DNA from: Blastobasis lacticolella
Taxonomy: Eukaryota > Arthropoda > Insecta > Lepidoptera > Blastobasidae
Direction: 5' to 3'
Length of the DNA: 64,000 nt
Assembly (NCBI GenBank): GCA_905147135.1
Contig: LR990053.1
Span: 6,150,501-6,214,500 of the forward strand
The notes beneath the pieces were generated by a model. The model was given only the letters and a program-made list of their open reading frames with translations. It was not told where the DNA came from and did no database searches. A program made the position numbers and the translations under genes. Shown in pieces: positions 24,522 through 36,737 of this stretch; position 1 is the stretch's first letter, and every line of letters begins with the position of its first letter.

Positions 24522-27166
24522 AAGCTACCAGTGTCGAGATAAAGCCGTACAGTCCATCGATTGTGGCATTCGTGGCACTAGGTAAGTCGTTCCTGTTTCG
24601 TAAGGTCGTGTAATTAAAGTGTTAGAACGTTCTATTATAAAACGCACAGAGCAAGGTGTGTTTTAATGAAATTGCCGGGTACTGTACAGCTTGCCGCCAA
24701 TTGGTCAACTGTCGTGTTATTAGAGGTAATATCATCTTAATACTTTGTCTGTTGCGCTTTGCGCACTTAATTGTCTACACCCCCAGTGGATAGACGATAA
24801 TGGCGGATATGGGGAATACTGTTGTTAGGTATTTTATAAGTTTACCTATACAAACTAAAAAACGACACTGGGTTTTAGATCCAATTATCTAGACAGTAGT
24901 AGCGTGCAACTTTGTAGATACAGGTGCCTGAATAATTCGATAAATAGATAGATTTGCGATTATCTTCACTGGAGACTTATTAATGGAAAACGGTTGTTTT
25001 GTCAAATTGTAGCGCAAACTACTAGACAAGGTATTGCTGTCAAGACATTCGCGTTTCATTAAATTCCAAAACCCTTTCTTAATCTAACAATATTTTTTTT
25101 TATTAGTAAATAGGCTTGCCAAATATTAAAAATAGGGTTGCTGTTTCTGTTGTAAACTCAAATACTTACCAATTATATTTTAATTATATTAACTAAGCAA
25201 AAATCTTTACAGTAGGTAAAATAAAATATACCTCAATATCCAACAACTGACCCCTAAATACCAGAAGATATCTTAAAAACCGCATTAGTAAAAACGGTTC
25301 GGAAGGCGTGATTAATATCGCAAAATGGTCAACTGGGCCCCTATAATTACCGTCCGATACAGCCGCATTGTCAAAAGACCTCAACTAATGAAGTCGGGCC
25401 AAAGTTTTATTCCAGCAGTAAAGTTTCACATCGTAAATACTCGTCAGTCAAAACGATTAGCTGAAAAAACTGTCATTCAAATTTCGTAACAAATAAAGCA
25501 CACAAATATCGACTCTTCAACGAAGTAATAAGAGTCACATGGAGTGTACGATTTAAGGTTGTCGTCGAAAGGACCGTTGTCATAAGACGAGTTGGGTCAC
25601 TATTCGGCGATTCGTATTTTTTTTTTCTAATTTCGTGTGTTTCTTTGGCGGCTTGTTTATTGGTACCAAATGACACGACAGGTGACTCTATTTTTTTTTT
25701 TCGTTTTTTTTTCTGTTAATACAAAGGGTGGGAAGGAATTGTTATACATTTTATTGCGTGTCCCTTTTGGTATCGCGCGATCTCCGAGTCACGATAGTCG
25801 AGCTAATTTGCTGGCTTTTAATTTCTGAACGCAGATGTTGTGATAAAGATGTCATTTTTGAAGTTATTTTACTGTTTTAGTGTCATATGTTGCGGTGAGT
25901 TTTCAATGCTCAGTAGTTTTTTCAGTACCAATCGTTCTTGTTACTTACCTATTATAAATGTAAAGGTGTAGCTTTGTCTGTCAACCGAGGTCTGATGTTA
26001 TTTGTCGCATAGTCGCAATCTCTTGAACCCTACGCCACTATCCAAACAAAATATAAAAACAACACACACATTATTAATGCTTACTTTCTAATACATTTAC
26101 TAAAAATCTCTAAAAATTCTCAAGTGAATGGTGTAAACAGAGGTAGACCATTCGCTCGCTGTTCTTTCAGTGCTCCGAGCATTCTCAGAAAGCTCGTTCG
26201 CCTAGAATAAACGTGATATTTACACCTAACCGCGAGCGAAAGCTCTTACTCTATGTTCGTCAGGTAAACATAAACGCACCGTAACGACCGCTCTACATTA
26301 GACTGCTCTACAATTCCCACAAAAAACGTGTAGAGCATTCATTAAACCAATTTCAAACAAACGACATGCGATAATCGGCGGCCATTAGCTAGCATCACTC
26401 AAACCGAAACAATAGTAATGGTTGTGTAATACAATAATAAATAATGCAATTTAATAAATAACATGTCCCTAAATGTTTCCACTTGTTTGCGATAGAGCGT
26501 TTACGTTATTAAAACTACATTATGGGTGCCTTGGTACTATTACGCACGGAACGCTCGGTATTTTTAATCTTTCACTCAAATTTTTGAGTTGCGGTTGTAA
26601 CATCAGATCAATAACTAAGTTTTACAACAATTTTCAATTTATAGTTGATAAAAACTTGTGAAAAAAAGTGAGCAGAGATGTATCTAATCTAATTTATTTT
26701 ATTTAGAACTGATAATTGTTTTAGTTTGTGTGAGTGTATTGAATTTTAGCTTCCAAATGTGTTTATATGGTACATAAATTATTTTAAATGTAGACTTAAT
26801 TTTAACATGTTTAGTTAATACAGGTTACTTACCTGCGAAAATTCTGTGTTAGGCGATTTCACGAATTGTACATGGCAAAAAGCCATTACACATTAAAACG
26901 CGTTTTTGGTCACGACTGTACATTTTACTCCAGGAAACACAAAAAGCTTGGACTACGTGAAATGGTGTGTAAATTAGATTTACTATTATGGAAATGTCTT
27001 ACAAATTGCTTCCCATTGCGGTGTTAATCATAGTTTTTTAATGACATTATAAATAATTAATATCTACATTCATTAATTAAGCTACTAAGGACTAATCACT
27101 ATTTTTTATTTGGATTGATACTGTTATCAATTAACAGCGTAAGTAAATAACTACAATAACAAACGC

Positions 27167-27455
27167 TTTTTTTTTATTTTTTTATGGCATACGGTAGGCA
27201 AACAGGCAAGCGGGCCACCTGATGAAAAGTGGTCACCACTGCCTATAGACATTAGCAACACCAAGAGTATCGCTAATGCGTTGCCCACCTCTATAACACG
27301 TTGCTCTGGCAGCAAAAAGCAAATGCCACTCCACTGCCAAAGCCACGGTTCCCCAAATCCCCACCCCATGGAGCACTGGAAACCTTACTCACCGGCAGAA
27401 ACACAATACTATTTAAAAGAGTATTATTTAGCTGCGATATTCTGTAAGGTGGAGG
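27167..27455 (+). repeat. interspersed repeat, family C (long form)
   Basis: Nearly colinear with 3881-4165, from GGCAAACAGGCAAGCGGGCC through CCCCACCCCATGGAG to TTTAGCTGCGATATTCTGTA. The two copies are among the most alike in the window, so this subfamily is probably young. Confidence 0.75.
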
Positions 27456-27609
27456 TACTTCCCCAGTCGGGCGGCTCCAATTCGAACGAGATACCCCGCT
27501 ATGCCCTACCTCTCTTAAAAGCTTTTATAAGCATATCTAATAATATATAGGTATCCACTGTATCGTTTGCCACAATTTTTTTGTAAACAGCGTGTCTACT
27601 TGTAGATAT

Positions 27610-27651
27610 GAGTAGCGTCGACAGGTCCTACTACTCATGGCGACGCTACTC
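27610..27651. repeat. 11-bp hairpin, 20-base loop
   Basis: GAGTAGCGTCG at 27610-27620 pairs with CGACGCTACTC at 27641-27651. It lies just after the family C repeat at 27.2 kb and 0.9 kb before the candidate promoter. Confidence 0.75.
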
Positions 27652-28532
27652 GTGGCATTCGAACAGGAATAACGACACAAAAGCTAATTTAATAAAGGCT
27701 CAACAATAACCTAATCGGATACCAGGAGCTCGATCCTTAGCCAATTTCATGCTCTCAACTCAATGTGGGTGGCCAGTGACATTTCCTTTGCACACCCGCC
27801 AGAAAAAAAAACAACAAGGCGAAAAAAAAAATAACAAAAAGGATTTTCACGTGCCCACAAAAGCGCGCATAATGCAATCCCTGTGGCCTGACGTATGACA
27901 GAAATATTAATAAGAAAAAAATATTTGTTATAATTACAAGTTCTATGGGCAAACCAAAAATGTCACAATCCCATTGTGCTACAATTGTGTGGTGGCGCTA
28001 CCGCATTGTGCCAAAACGGGGTAAGTCCGTTTGTCGGGAAAGTCATTTTTTTTTCTACTCGGACCCTTTTTTCATAGTACTTATCGTGGCGTTGACAAGT
28101 GACAAAGGACAGGTGATTTTATAAACGGCTTTTGTATTGTAGTAAGTAGTAAGGTTTGAGGTTTGAAATTATTTATTTTTATAATGTCGCTTTAGTAATT
28201 AAATCCAATAAAGCTATAGAGCAACCTTATAATCATAATAAGATAACTTCGACTAGTATATACCTAAACGGTCATACCTATTATTATACATAATTATTAC
28301 CAGTCCACAAAACCTTTTACAGCTTACGGTAAACTCAACATTTACTCTAGTAAAACAACCCGACTAATTTTCCACATTACCAACTCTGATATTTTGCAAC
28401 TGCAATCTATACTTAGCAGCCGGAGTACGGCACATCAATTACAGCGAATACCTACGCAGCGTAGCGTACCGCGCGGTACTGCCGCGCCGCAGAAGCGCGC
28501 CCATCTCCATATTGCGCAGAATAGCGCCACAA

Positions 28533-28563
28533 ATAAAAGCCGCAGCACACGCTTGGCTCAGTC
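28533..28563 (+). promoter_or_regulatory. candidate core promoter: TATA-like box plus TCAGT initiator
   Basis: ATAAAAG at 28533-28539 is followed by GGCTCAGTCAG, which contains the arthropod initiator TCAGT at 28558-28562. The putative +1 A is 28560, about 27 bases after the start of the TATA-like box, roughly the usual spacing. No downstream promoter element was seen at +28. The surroundings (28430-28700) are GC-rich and free of recognised repeats, unlike the flanks. Confidence 0.4.
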
Positions 28564-29233
28564 AGCGCTGATCCGGCTTAAAGTCCCTAAAAAGCGTGGT
28601 GACACCTCCCTCTCCCACCCTAGGGCCGGCGCAGCCGTCTCCCTCACACGCGCGACACTGGCGACAATGCGCGGCCGTCACCACATGTCCCAAGCGACGC
28701 GCCCCCCGCGAACAATTCTAACCTCTATTGCTAGCGTATTTGAATCCACCACACTCAAACCTGCGACACATTAGAGGACATCTGCCGCTCGGAGGAACAA
28801 CGTCGTATCTAAAAACTTGTTTATAGAAAAATAAACTTTATTAGATTGACGTTAGAAACCAAATTGAGTTGCGCAAACGGGGGGTGGTGGAGAGACACAG
28901 TTTTCAAATGTCACGCAATGTAGTCGTCTCTTTCTGTGGAGTCCTGTCGCATCTGCCGGGCTCCTTTGGCATCCTTCAGCGTGCATGTGTCCTCCCCCCC
29001 TGCCCCCCGCATCTTTCATCCCGCTCTTTGCGCTGAAGCCCAGTGTCCGGCCTCGGAGACTGTTAGACGGTCGTGTTTACCGCGATATATCTACGCTGAG
29101 CGAATCGAACATACAACGTATGTACGCACTCTATATGCTACAGGATTTGTGAAATGTACTGTGAAGTGACATTCTGTGGGTTTTGATGTTTTGCACGTGG
29201 AAGATTTGATCGCAAGCTGTATTCATGATTCAG
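28560..29233 (+). other. candidate first exon (5' UTR plus Met-Ile-Gln) of the basonuclin/disco gene
   Basis: Inferred exon. A GC-rich, repeat-free leader follows a TATA/initiator pair and ends at CAG|GTTAGT (donor GT at 29234-29235), close to the insect donor consensus. The last nine bases, 29225-29233, read ATG ATT CAG, so the exon ends in phase 0, matching the phase-0 acceptor at 51606; the joined protein would start Met-Ile-Gln-Glu-Ser. An in-frame TGA at 29207-29209 makes this the first usable ATG in its frame. The start context is weak (T at -3). Further exons may lie between, or the leader may belong to another transcript. Needs RNA evidence. Confidence 0.4.
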
Positions 29234-30961
29234 GTTAGTTGCGTTTTTCTCCATCTTTGCATGTGTTTTAGTAAATTGATCGCGTAAAGAAAAGCTTTAG
29301 CGGGCGTAAAATTACTGCTAAATGTTTTATATTAGTTACTATTAATTGTTTTTTTAGAAGTTCTAATAAGAATATAGCACGATGACCAAACTTTTTATTA
29401 ATAATAGTCAGCTATATTAGATATATTTAGCTGTTATTACTTAGTAAACAGAACAATGCTTTCTAGTTTTGCAAATACAAATAAAACGATAATAGATTAC
29501 GAAACTTGTACCCAAGTAATCAGTAAACTATTGTGCTTTTGAATGCCCAAAATGCGTGGGTGTCAAAAGTGGGAAATTGAATGTGGACATCATTAATTAA
29601 AGATTAAATCTCTTTTAATAAGCTATTATAATTACATTCAGACAGCATTCATTCATTAATTTTCTAAATCGCTTCAGTCTTATTGATCAATGTCAAGTTG
29701 AACTTGACTTTATTTAAAATTCTAATGTTTATTGAAAGGTGATTGTTTGTAATTTAATATTATACGTTCTTTATTACATATCACTGCATGTTTTTTTAAA
29801 TTATGAGTATTTTCTTTTTTTATTATCTAGGTATCTGATAAAAAATGCTCAAATGCAACTTGTGACCTTTGAATCACATTTATCTTACTTATAACCTTTT
29901 GTGTTTGACCAATTGGCCATCCACATTAGTCTTAGACTATCTACTTACTATTAATAATGAGTAGATAGTAATATTAAACAAAATCGTTCAGGTGTACTTG
30001 CATTCCTTAATAGGTAGGCAATTATAATTAATGTTATCCCCAATGGTTCTTTTTTAGTTATCCCCTACTTATAATTAGATAGACTAAACTAAATATAACT
30101 CCGGCCTTTGAAAGTACGTAGTGCGCTTTAATTTTTTGATCTTATATAACTAATTAATGTACTTGTAGGCTTGTAGCCGAAGTGGAATAAGTGCATTGTC
30201 TGTTTCTGCTGCCAAACACAAATCTTTGCGGTTACAATCTTGTGACGGATTGAAGGATAAAGCCAAAGAAATTGACATCTAAGAGCCATAGAAGGAGCGT
30301 ACTCACAGCTGAAGTCTCAATCTATATTTTGTTTCTATTTTAATAGTGCATATAACGTGTCCAAAAGGGACGGCTATAAGTTGTCTAATACCCCTCCATA
30401 ACCACTGATATTGTCAAATTTGGTGGCCTTGGTCATCTTAATGTACTAGCTTTTTGTATGATATTGAGTCATTTGCAGAGTTATGACAGATTGACAGTGT
30501 ACATTCTTAATAGGTCGAGGCTCCATCTATGTGCTATGTCCAATATCTTTGGATAAAGCTAACACCACACGAGCATGATTTCCGTCACGCAATCCGCTTT
30601 TATATAAAACTACGAATCCGCTTTGTCTTCGCACGGATGTCCTCGGGTTTTCTTTCCGGAAGAAATTCCCTAAATGATAGTGAGAATCGCATCAAATTCG
30701 TTGCGTCGTTGTCGAAGGCGCTAGCAGATATATATACACAGAAAACCACTTTATTTAATACTTACTATGTAAAGAATGCGAATTTTGCATCGCGTATGAA
30801 TGGAACCGTCGTTAGTATGAAACCGAAATAACCGAATGTAGTTCAAAGTAGTCGACCATTACGCTACTGAAATTATGTTCTTATGGCGTCAGTCAAAAGA
30901 AGATAAGCTACCTAAATACAAATACAGTGACATCTAAACTTAATATTAAATAAATAAATTA

Positions 30962-31161
30962 TATTGGACCAATTCACACAGCGCCATCTAGCCTTAAAGC
31001 TTGTACTAAGGTTGCCAGATAACTGATTCAGATATACTTACTGTTAAATACATACTTTTTTCATTCGTACATAGAATTTTAAATTTATCATTTTAATTTC
31101 TGCCCGGCCGGGAATCGATCCCGGATAAAAATGTTGATCAATGAACCACTCAGGTCGACGT
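30962..31161 (-). mobile_element. tRNA-derived SINE, family B
   Basis: Minus-strand copy with CGACCTGAGTGGTTCATTG at its front and GATTCCCGGCCGGGCAG, ending at GATGGCGCTGTGTGAATTGG. The middle of the head is deleted or diverged. Confidence 0.75.
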
Positions 31162-31237
31162 TGATGTTGTGCGCGACAGATTTCTTATCATCCAGCCCCG
31201 AAATTTAATAAATAACTAGATCTTATATAGTGGAAAT

Positions 31238-31540
31238 CGGCTCCTGAGACTAATCAACCAGCCTCAGTGTCCCCAGCGGAAGAACTGTTCAACCTCGCTT
31301 CGTCGCTGGACCGACAGTGACATGGGCTGCTTATTGTTTTAAATGTTTCAATTAGTCATGTAACTGTTATAGTGTCATGGTGTGCTATGTGTTACAAATC
31401 TCTTTTCTTTATTTCTTTCTTCGCCAACGGTATCAGAAGGCACACTAATAATGTGTAGCCTCGAAATACTAAACGGCCACCCATCCAGTTCTCGGGCTTT
31501 GCGGGCGTGGTCCCTGACTGATTTAATATAACAAACACAG
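31238..31540 (+). repeat. family F repeat split by another insertion
   Basis: The first half (31238-31312: CCTCAGTGTCCCCAGCGG) and second half (31425-31540: CAACGGTATCAGAAGGC, ACGGCCACCCATCCAGTTCT) are separated by a segment ending ATAGTGTCATGGTGTGC and a TTTC-rich tail, similar to the element at 1016-1330. Confidence 0.5.
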
Positions 31541-31604
31541 CCAGCACTCAAAAAACACTTCGTAAATAAGCCAACGTCGCGTATAGCTAACAAATTCATG
31601 TAAT

Positions 31605-31670
31605 TTGTCTGACAGTTTAGCGCATCTGCCTGCTACGCGTCAGGTTCCGCTTCGATTCCCATGCGTGACA
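31605..31670 (+). repeat. tRNA-like remnant, probably another SINE head
   Basis: CAGTTTAGCGCATCTGCCTG, then CTACGCGTCAGGTTCC and TTCGATTCCC, has the spacing of tRNA A- and B-boxes. No paired acceptor stem or body is evident, so a working tRNA is unlikely. Confidence 0.35.
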
Positions 31671-32265
31671 CACAAAACATTGCGTTCACTCGGTATGAGT
31701 TTACACAAACATTGCACTATTTGGGTTATGACGCTCTGTCATTACGTCATGCGTCAATTTGAATGTGGATAATTGTTTATTGGATCACAGGAACAATTAT
31801 TAACTGACAGTTGAAATTGTAAAACAAAAGATTCACGTTACATGAATTGAGTTTTATTTTAATCTAAAAGTGCCGGTCAGAAATTTATTTTTTACTATGA
31901 CGTCAAATCTTAACGCTTAATGGTTAGTTTGCGTAGTAGTATCTTTTCTGGTCGGCACTTTAAACTTTTTGGACCAAACGGAATAGCATCCTTTGTTATT
32001 TTAAAATTGTATACGGCCCAATCTGTCGATACTACCCTATAAATTATCGTATTATGGTCAGCTGGTCTACTAATTCGTTTGATGTTTTACCGACATAGAC
32101 CGGAATTTATAACAAGCTCTCAAATATTTTTTTTTCTTAAATCATACTTTTTCCCAACAATCATTCAGAGTTCTTGTCAAGACTAGTAAAATAAAAATAA
32201 CAGTTGAAACAAAAAAAGGTTGTTCTATTTAAGTTGGTTTGCGCAATTGTTGCTAAAAAACCCCT

Positions 32266-32800
32266 TTGTCGTATATCCCACGGTTATGGACACTCGCCCA
32301 GAAGCCATCGGGATACTTGGCGTCGATATTTCTAATGACGTCCAATATCGTAGTCATCTGGAGCATAAACAAGGTTGAGTTGGCCTCTAGAAAGGTGAAG
32401 TCCTGGGCAAGGCCTGGTGGTACTTCACACCGGTACAACGTCTTCATCTCTATTAAGCTCAAGTTAGAGCCATATATGGAGTACTGTTCCCATATCTGAG
32501 CTGGGGGCGTCAGCATCAGCTTCTTCCATTTGACAGCACTCAACGTCGGACGGCCCGAATTTTCAAATTGAATTTTCATCCGCCACCTGGATGAGTGGTG
32601 GTCGACCACGAAACTTCCTGCATCATACCTATGGACCGCGCTTTCTGCAGTGGTGATTCCAGACCGTTACGACATTAAAACCTTCAAGAAACGAGCCAAT
32701 ACCTATCTCTAAGATCGGCAACACATCCGTGACTCCCCGGGTGTTGCAGGTGTCTATGGGCGGCGGTGATCACTTTCCATCAGGTGACCCGCTTGCTCGT
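32266..32800 (+). pseudogene. decayed non-LTR retrotransposon RT C-terminus and 3' end
   Basis: One + frame gives ASRKVKSWARPGG, then KLKLEPYMEYCSHI and AGG; the usual CSHIWAG motif has a TGA (32497-32499) in place of Trp. A second TGA is at 32569-32571. The same frame continues HLDEWWSTT, LWTALSAVVIPDRYDIKTF, KKRANTYL and stops at 32710-32712. Compared with the 20.5-kb relic, the segment before HLDEWW is largely deleted. The following GGTGATCACTTTCCATCAGG text is the typical LINE 3' UTR. Inactive copy. Confidence 0.8.
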
Positions 32801-32880
32801 TTAAAACCTCTAATATAACAAAGTAATACACGAATGAAACACTAGATCACAGCAAATAATACATATATATAAATAAATAA

Positions 32881-33045
32881 GCTTGGACAATTCACACAGC
32901 GCCATCTAGCCCCAAAGTAAGCAAAGCTTGTGTTATGGGTGCCAGCAAACTGATAAACTACTTATATATTTTTTAATTCTTACTTATTATTGTACATTAT
33001 TACACCGAGACCCTTAACAGAAATTAAAATTCATTATTTCAATAT
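32881..33045 (-). mobile_element. SINE family B, 3' half only
   Basis: Shares GCGCCATCTAGCCCCAAAGT and the TTATGGGTGCCAG..ACTGATAAAC text with other family B copies; the tRNA-derived head is absent. It sits just after the 32.2-kb LINE relic. Confidence 0.7.
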
Positions 33046-33084
33046 TGTACACTGCCCAAAACCACAAGGTTACAAGATTACGAA

Positions 33085-33150
33085 TTTTTTTATATCACTA
33101 AGGTGGTAAACACGCTTGCCGCCTGCCTCATGATAACAAATGTATCACAA
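33085..33150 (+). repeat. interspersed repeat, family C fragment
   Basis: TTTTTTTATATCACTAAGGT then GCCGCCTGCCTCATGATAAC resembles the start of the 9.8-kb copy only. Confidence 0.45.
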
Positions 33151-33448
33151 TATGATATAATACTAGTACCTAGGACTATGTATTTCATTTTATACCAAAC
33201 ATTAAAATTCTATCATTCTATTTAACCTTAATTAATTATTATTGTATACATTCGGGTGGTTTATTCTAAAAGTAAACAAGTATTTTCCTTTCGTGTCATC
33301 TGTTTGACGCCTAGAATTAACCATAATAGTTATTCTTCACTGTTCCATTACTAACAAAGCAATACTTATGCAGCAATGCTTCTCAAGTCAAATCATAATC
33401 AGCTCTAATACACAACTGTAGGTAATGGTAGAAACACGCCATATTATT

Positions 33449-33525
33449 TTTTTGATTAATATTACATCTCAGTGATAAACAAGCAGACAGCCTAATGAAA
33501 AGCGGCTACCGTCGCCCATAATACT
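33449..33525 (+). repeat. interspersed repeat, family C fragment
   Basis: ACAAGCAGACAGCCTAATGA followed by AAAGCGGCTACCGTCGCCCA is a degraded family C start. Confidence 0.45.
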
Positions 33526-33594
33526 ATTATTCATGCACTTAGGTTTCATAACAAAAAACCAACTGAGAGGAAAACGTCGGAAAACCCTCGACCA

Positions 33595-33690
33595 AGTACA
33601 CGTATACACAAATATTCCCTAAAATGCTGAACCCATTTTAATGAAACAAAGCTAAGGACTCCCGATTAAACTGGCTTTCAAATAAAGGAA
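33595..33690 (+). repeat. fragment related to the 6.3-kb repeat
   Basis: CTGAACCCATTTTAATGAAA, CAAAGCTAAGGACTCCCGAT and TTAAACTGGCTTTCA match the 6265-6480 repeat. Confidence 0.5.
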
Positions 33691-33824
33691 ACTGCTTTGA
33701 ATCTTCGGAATATTTACGTCACATTATAATTATTAATTTTATTGTTGAATTTTTTGACTAGTTACAAATGTAATGTTTTTTTTTGTACTATTTATTATTG
33801 TTGTCCCATATCTTTGTAACTAAC

Positions 33825-34055
33825 GTATTCGCAACCCCACATTAGTGTGGCGCGGTATTGCCACAGACAGAGGTCGCAGGAGACAATTTATCCGTTCCCG
33901 AATGGAATCCCAGTATGGCCACTATTTTCAGACACGAAGGACTGGCCTGAAAGAGAGATTTGCTAACCTCCAAGTGTTACGGATGTCCTTGGCAACGGTG
34001 ATCATTCACGACCAGGGTGACTAGCTTACTCGCTGCCCTCCCTCTGTTAAAAACA
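33825..34055 (+). mobile_element. probable decayed LINE 3' end
   Basis: GACACGAAGGACTGGCCTG and the later CGGTGATCATTCACGACCAGG with GCTTACTCGCTGCC resemble the 3' end of the 32.2-kb LINE relic. No frame can be followed for more than a few residues, so it is much older or rearranged. Confidence 0.4.
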
Positions 34056-34345
34056 TATTTACATGTCATTTACCAGACAACTAAATATAGCTGAGTGATC
34101 TCTTCGCCCTCGTTCTTAGACATTTTGAGTCAAACCAGACACCTGGCCGCTTTGTCCGTGCCTCGGAAGGTAAACAAATTGAAGTAAAGAAAGATGGCAA
34201 AAACAAATTGATGGTCAGTGGAAAGAGTGAATTCTGGTTGCCTTTATAAGTGGGTTATCATGTACTTATTAAGTTTTAAGAAGCCTTTTGGAAACGAGCT
34301 ATATGTTATGCTGTGTCATTAATGATTGTATTTTTTTATTATAGG

Positions 34346-34505
34346 GGTACACTAGCATCCAGATAACTAATTAAAATGGATCGTGGAATACTTCAAATAT
34401 AATGTGCTTTCAATTTAAATTAAATTACAAATCTTTATTTCAGATACTTCGGTATCCATAAAATTAAACTTAACCTATTCTATTTTCAGTATCTGGATGT
34501 GTGCC
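34346..34505. mobile_element. possible small MITE with imperfect inverted ends
   Basis: GGTACACTAGCATCCAGATA at 34346-34365 is an imperfect inverted copy of TATCTGGATGTGTGCC at 34490-34505, with a four-base insertion on the left. The interior is AT-rich. No clear target-site duplication was seen, so the call is tentative. Confidence 0.35.
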
Positions 34506-36123
34506 AAGTCATTAAAAAACCTTTCCAACATAATATTAGGGTTGAAAATCCATCAAACAAATATTCGTGGTATGTGCGAGTGAGGCAATTTCACTGTTTA
34601 AGCTGATCATAGTAAAAAATGCCAACAATGAAAACAAAATCAGGTCCATGAAACATTACATATATACCTATAGGTATTCAATACCTGAAGATACAGTGCC
34701 ACATACTTACCTGACCCGGTGACGGGCGACTTTGCGAGCGGCACTGTTTTTGGCATTGACATGATGACAGTTCAGACACATTTCAAAATGAGTGCTGTCA
34801 TTTTTCCAATTCTAATTTTCTGGGTCCAGGGACCAAGAATACAGGGTCTGATAAATATATGGCACTGTAGGCTTTTAAGCGCTTTGTAACGTCATAACCC
34901 CCACTACTTAAAATCTCTGTTTTAAGTTCTAACTCACAAAATTGCTGCTATTTGGCGCTAGTCTTAAGTTTAGTTTTAAAAATGTAAAACGCTTTGCTAC
35001 TACTTCTTTCTTTTACATACTATATTATTGTTTTGCATCAAAATTAGATAAGGCCTAGGTCCCATACCTTATTATTGGTAGTAATATCGGCACCTTATTA
35101 GCTCATATACTCAACCTTTTTAAATGCCTATAAGATGATCTCACACATAATTAATCTGTAATTAGTATTAGATAGGAAATCGAGGGCATAGTCCAACATT
35201 ATGCCTGATTTGTCGTTAGACGATATAGATGTTACAACCTTAGTAGACACATGGAATTCCTGTGATGGAGCGTTTTCTATATAGTTGAAATAAAGTGCAG
35301 TTATTGTTAAAAAGGTACATTATATCTTTTAAATATGGGAGAGCTCGAAAACATCTCAGTATTCTTCGAATCATTACAACTCTACGTTACTTGTTGTATG
35401 TAATGTCAAAACTTCGTGACCTTCCACTGAAGTTTATGCTTGAGAAGCGTCGATATTAGATTAATTAATGGTAGAGGTAGAGATTTTGATCTGATGAATA
35501 AATTATCCACCTACTCTACGAGTTCTATTGAACGGCCAATAAATATAACTGGGATAAAGTCAATTACATACTTAGTTACACTACAATATGTACAAACTTA
35601 AAACTAATTTGAAATGTTACAAAAAAAATTACATACAAAAAACTGATTCTAGATCGCTGCCAAGCGGGAGCGTTCCCAAAATGCTGGCAGCGTTATCTGG
35701 TTGAATGGGCAAACTAATACGTTGTCTCTGGTTGACTCTATTAACCGGGTAGATACCTCTTGGAACACCTTTTTAGCACTAGGGCCCTATGGCACTAAAG
35801 GTGCAACTTCCAAATGGCGTAAATAAAAATCGCTGACCTAGGGAACCATTTTTGGCATAAAACCTTATTTTATACATTACTATATTACATACATAATTAT
35901 ACATGTTATGAAACTTCATCACCACACAATTACAAATCCGCCACCTATCACATAAACTCCCTTAAAACCTTCCAAGTTTATGCTCCACCATAGGGATGTT
36001 ACGCAGCTTCGGCTACGGCTCCAAAAGATCGGAACTTCCTCAAAAATCTTTGAACTTTGGTATAGAAGTCGGAGTACACCGACTTGTACACCAAACATTA
36101 TTAAGGATACTTCTGTGGTAAAC

Positions 36124-36145
36124 TATTATTATTATTATTATTATT
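36124..36145. repeat. ATT microsatellite
   Basis: About seven ATT units, with no recognised element around them. Confidence 0.8.
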
Positions 36146-36707
36146 GATGGATACACTAGCAGCTAATGCTGATACGTGTATATCACTGCACTTTAAATTG
36201 TTACTGATAAAACTTGTCCAGTCTATTTTTAAAAGAGTTCACTGATGGAGCGCTTATAACGTCTTCGGGTAATTTATTCCACTCCAAAGAGATGCGATTG
36301 GACATGAAGTGTTTTCTGGGATTACTTGTACATACGGAGCTATCGAGTTTCAGTGAGTGGCCTCTCAGATGGTGGTACTAGTAGTAAAGTTTACATTTCT
36401 TTCTTATGAATAATCGTGACATCAGAGCTACAGTTAATTTCCATTTTCAAATGTACACCATCGTTGCCGTTTCAACAATTACCCTCCACTTCCGACTACA
36501 GTTCCAACACCAATAAATCAAATGCAAAACTTCCGACTCCGGCTCCTTTAAAACCACCGCAACACGACTCTACCACTCTATAATTGCATATATAGAGTCT
36601 CCTGCTCATCTACTGGAGATCGTGACCTTTCCATCCGCAGTGAGTGGTAGGTGTGGCCTGAGCCGATTTAATTGTAGGGTGTTCCACGTTAGCGCAGATC
36701 CTGCAGT

Positions 36708-36737
36708 GGTAGAGTCGGTAGAGTCGGTAGAGACGGT
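36708..36737. repeat. short tandem repeat, 9-bp unit x3
   Basis: GGTAGAGTC repeated three times, the last as GGTAGAGAC. Confidence 0.75.

Larger units (their letters stand above)
20915..28530. other. mostly unassigned DNA upstream of the candidate promoter
   Basis: Contains the repeats listed at 22.2, 23.7 and 27.2 kb. Patches at 21.95-22.09 and 23.96-24.03 kb are GC-rich. 22.52-23.03 kb is open in several frames on both strands without a recognisable domain. No gene is supported. Confidence 0.4.

Noticed and set aside
28394..28774. 126-residue ORF across the candidate promoter
   Set aside because: No ATG at its start, low-complexity Arg/Ser/Thr-rich text typical of GC-rich DNA, and it spans the putative transcription start.
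28936..29169. 77-residue ORF in the candidate leader
   Set aside because: It begins with GTG, not ATG, and shows no domain; not supported as an upstream ORF.
32253..32609. 118-residue ORF on the minus strand
   Set aside because: It is antisense to a LINE reverse-transcriptase relic whose + frame carries recognisable motifs (EPYMEYCSHI, HLDEWWSTT), so it is a shadow.
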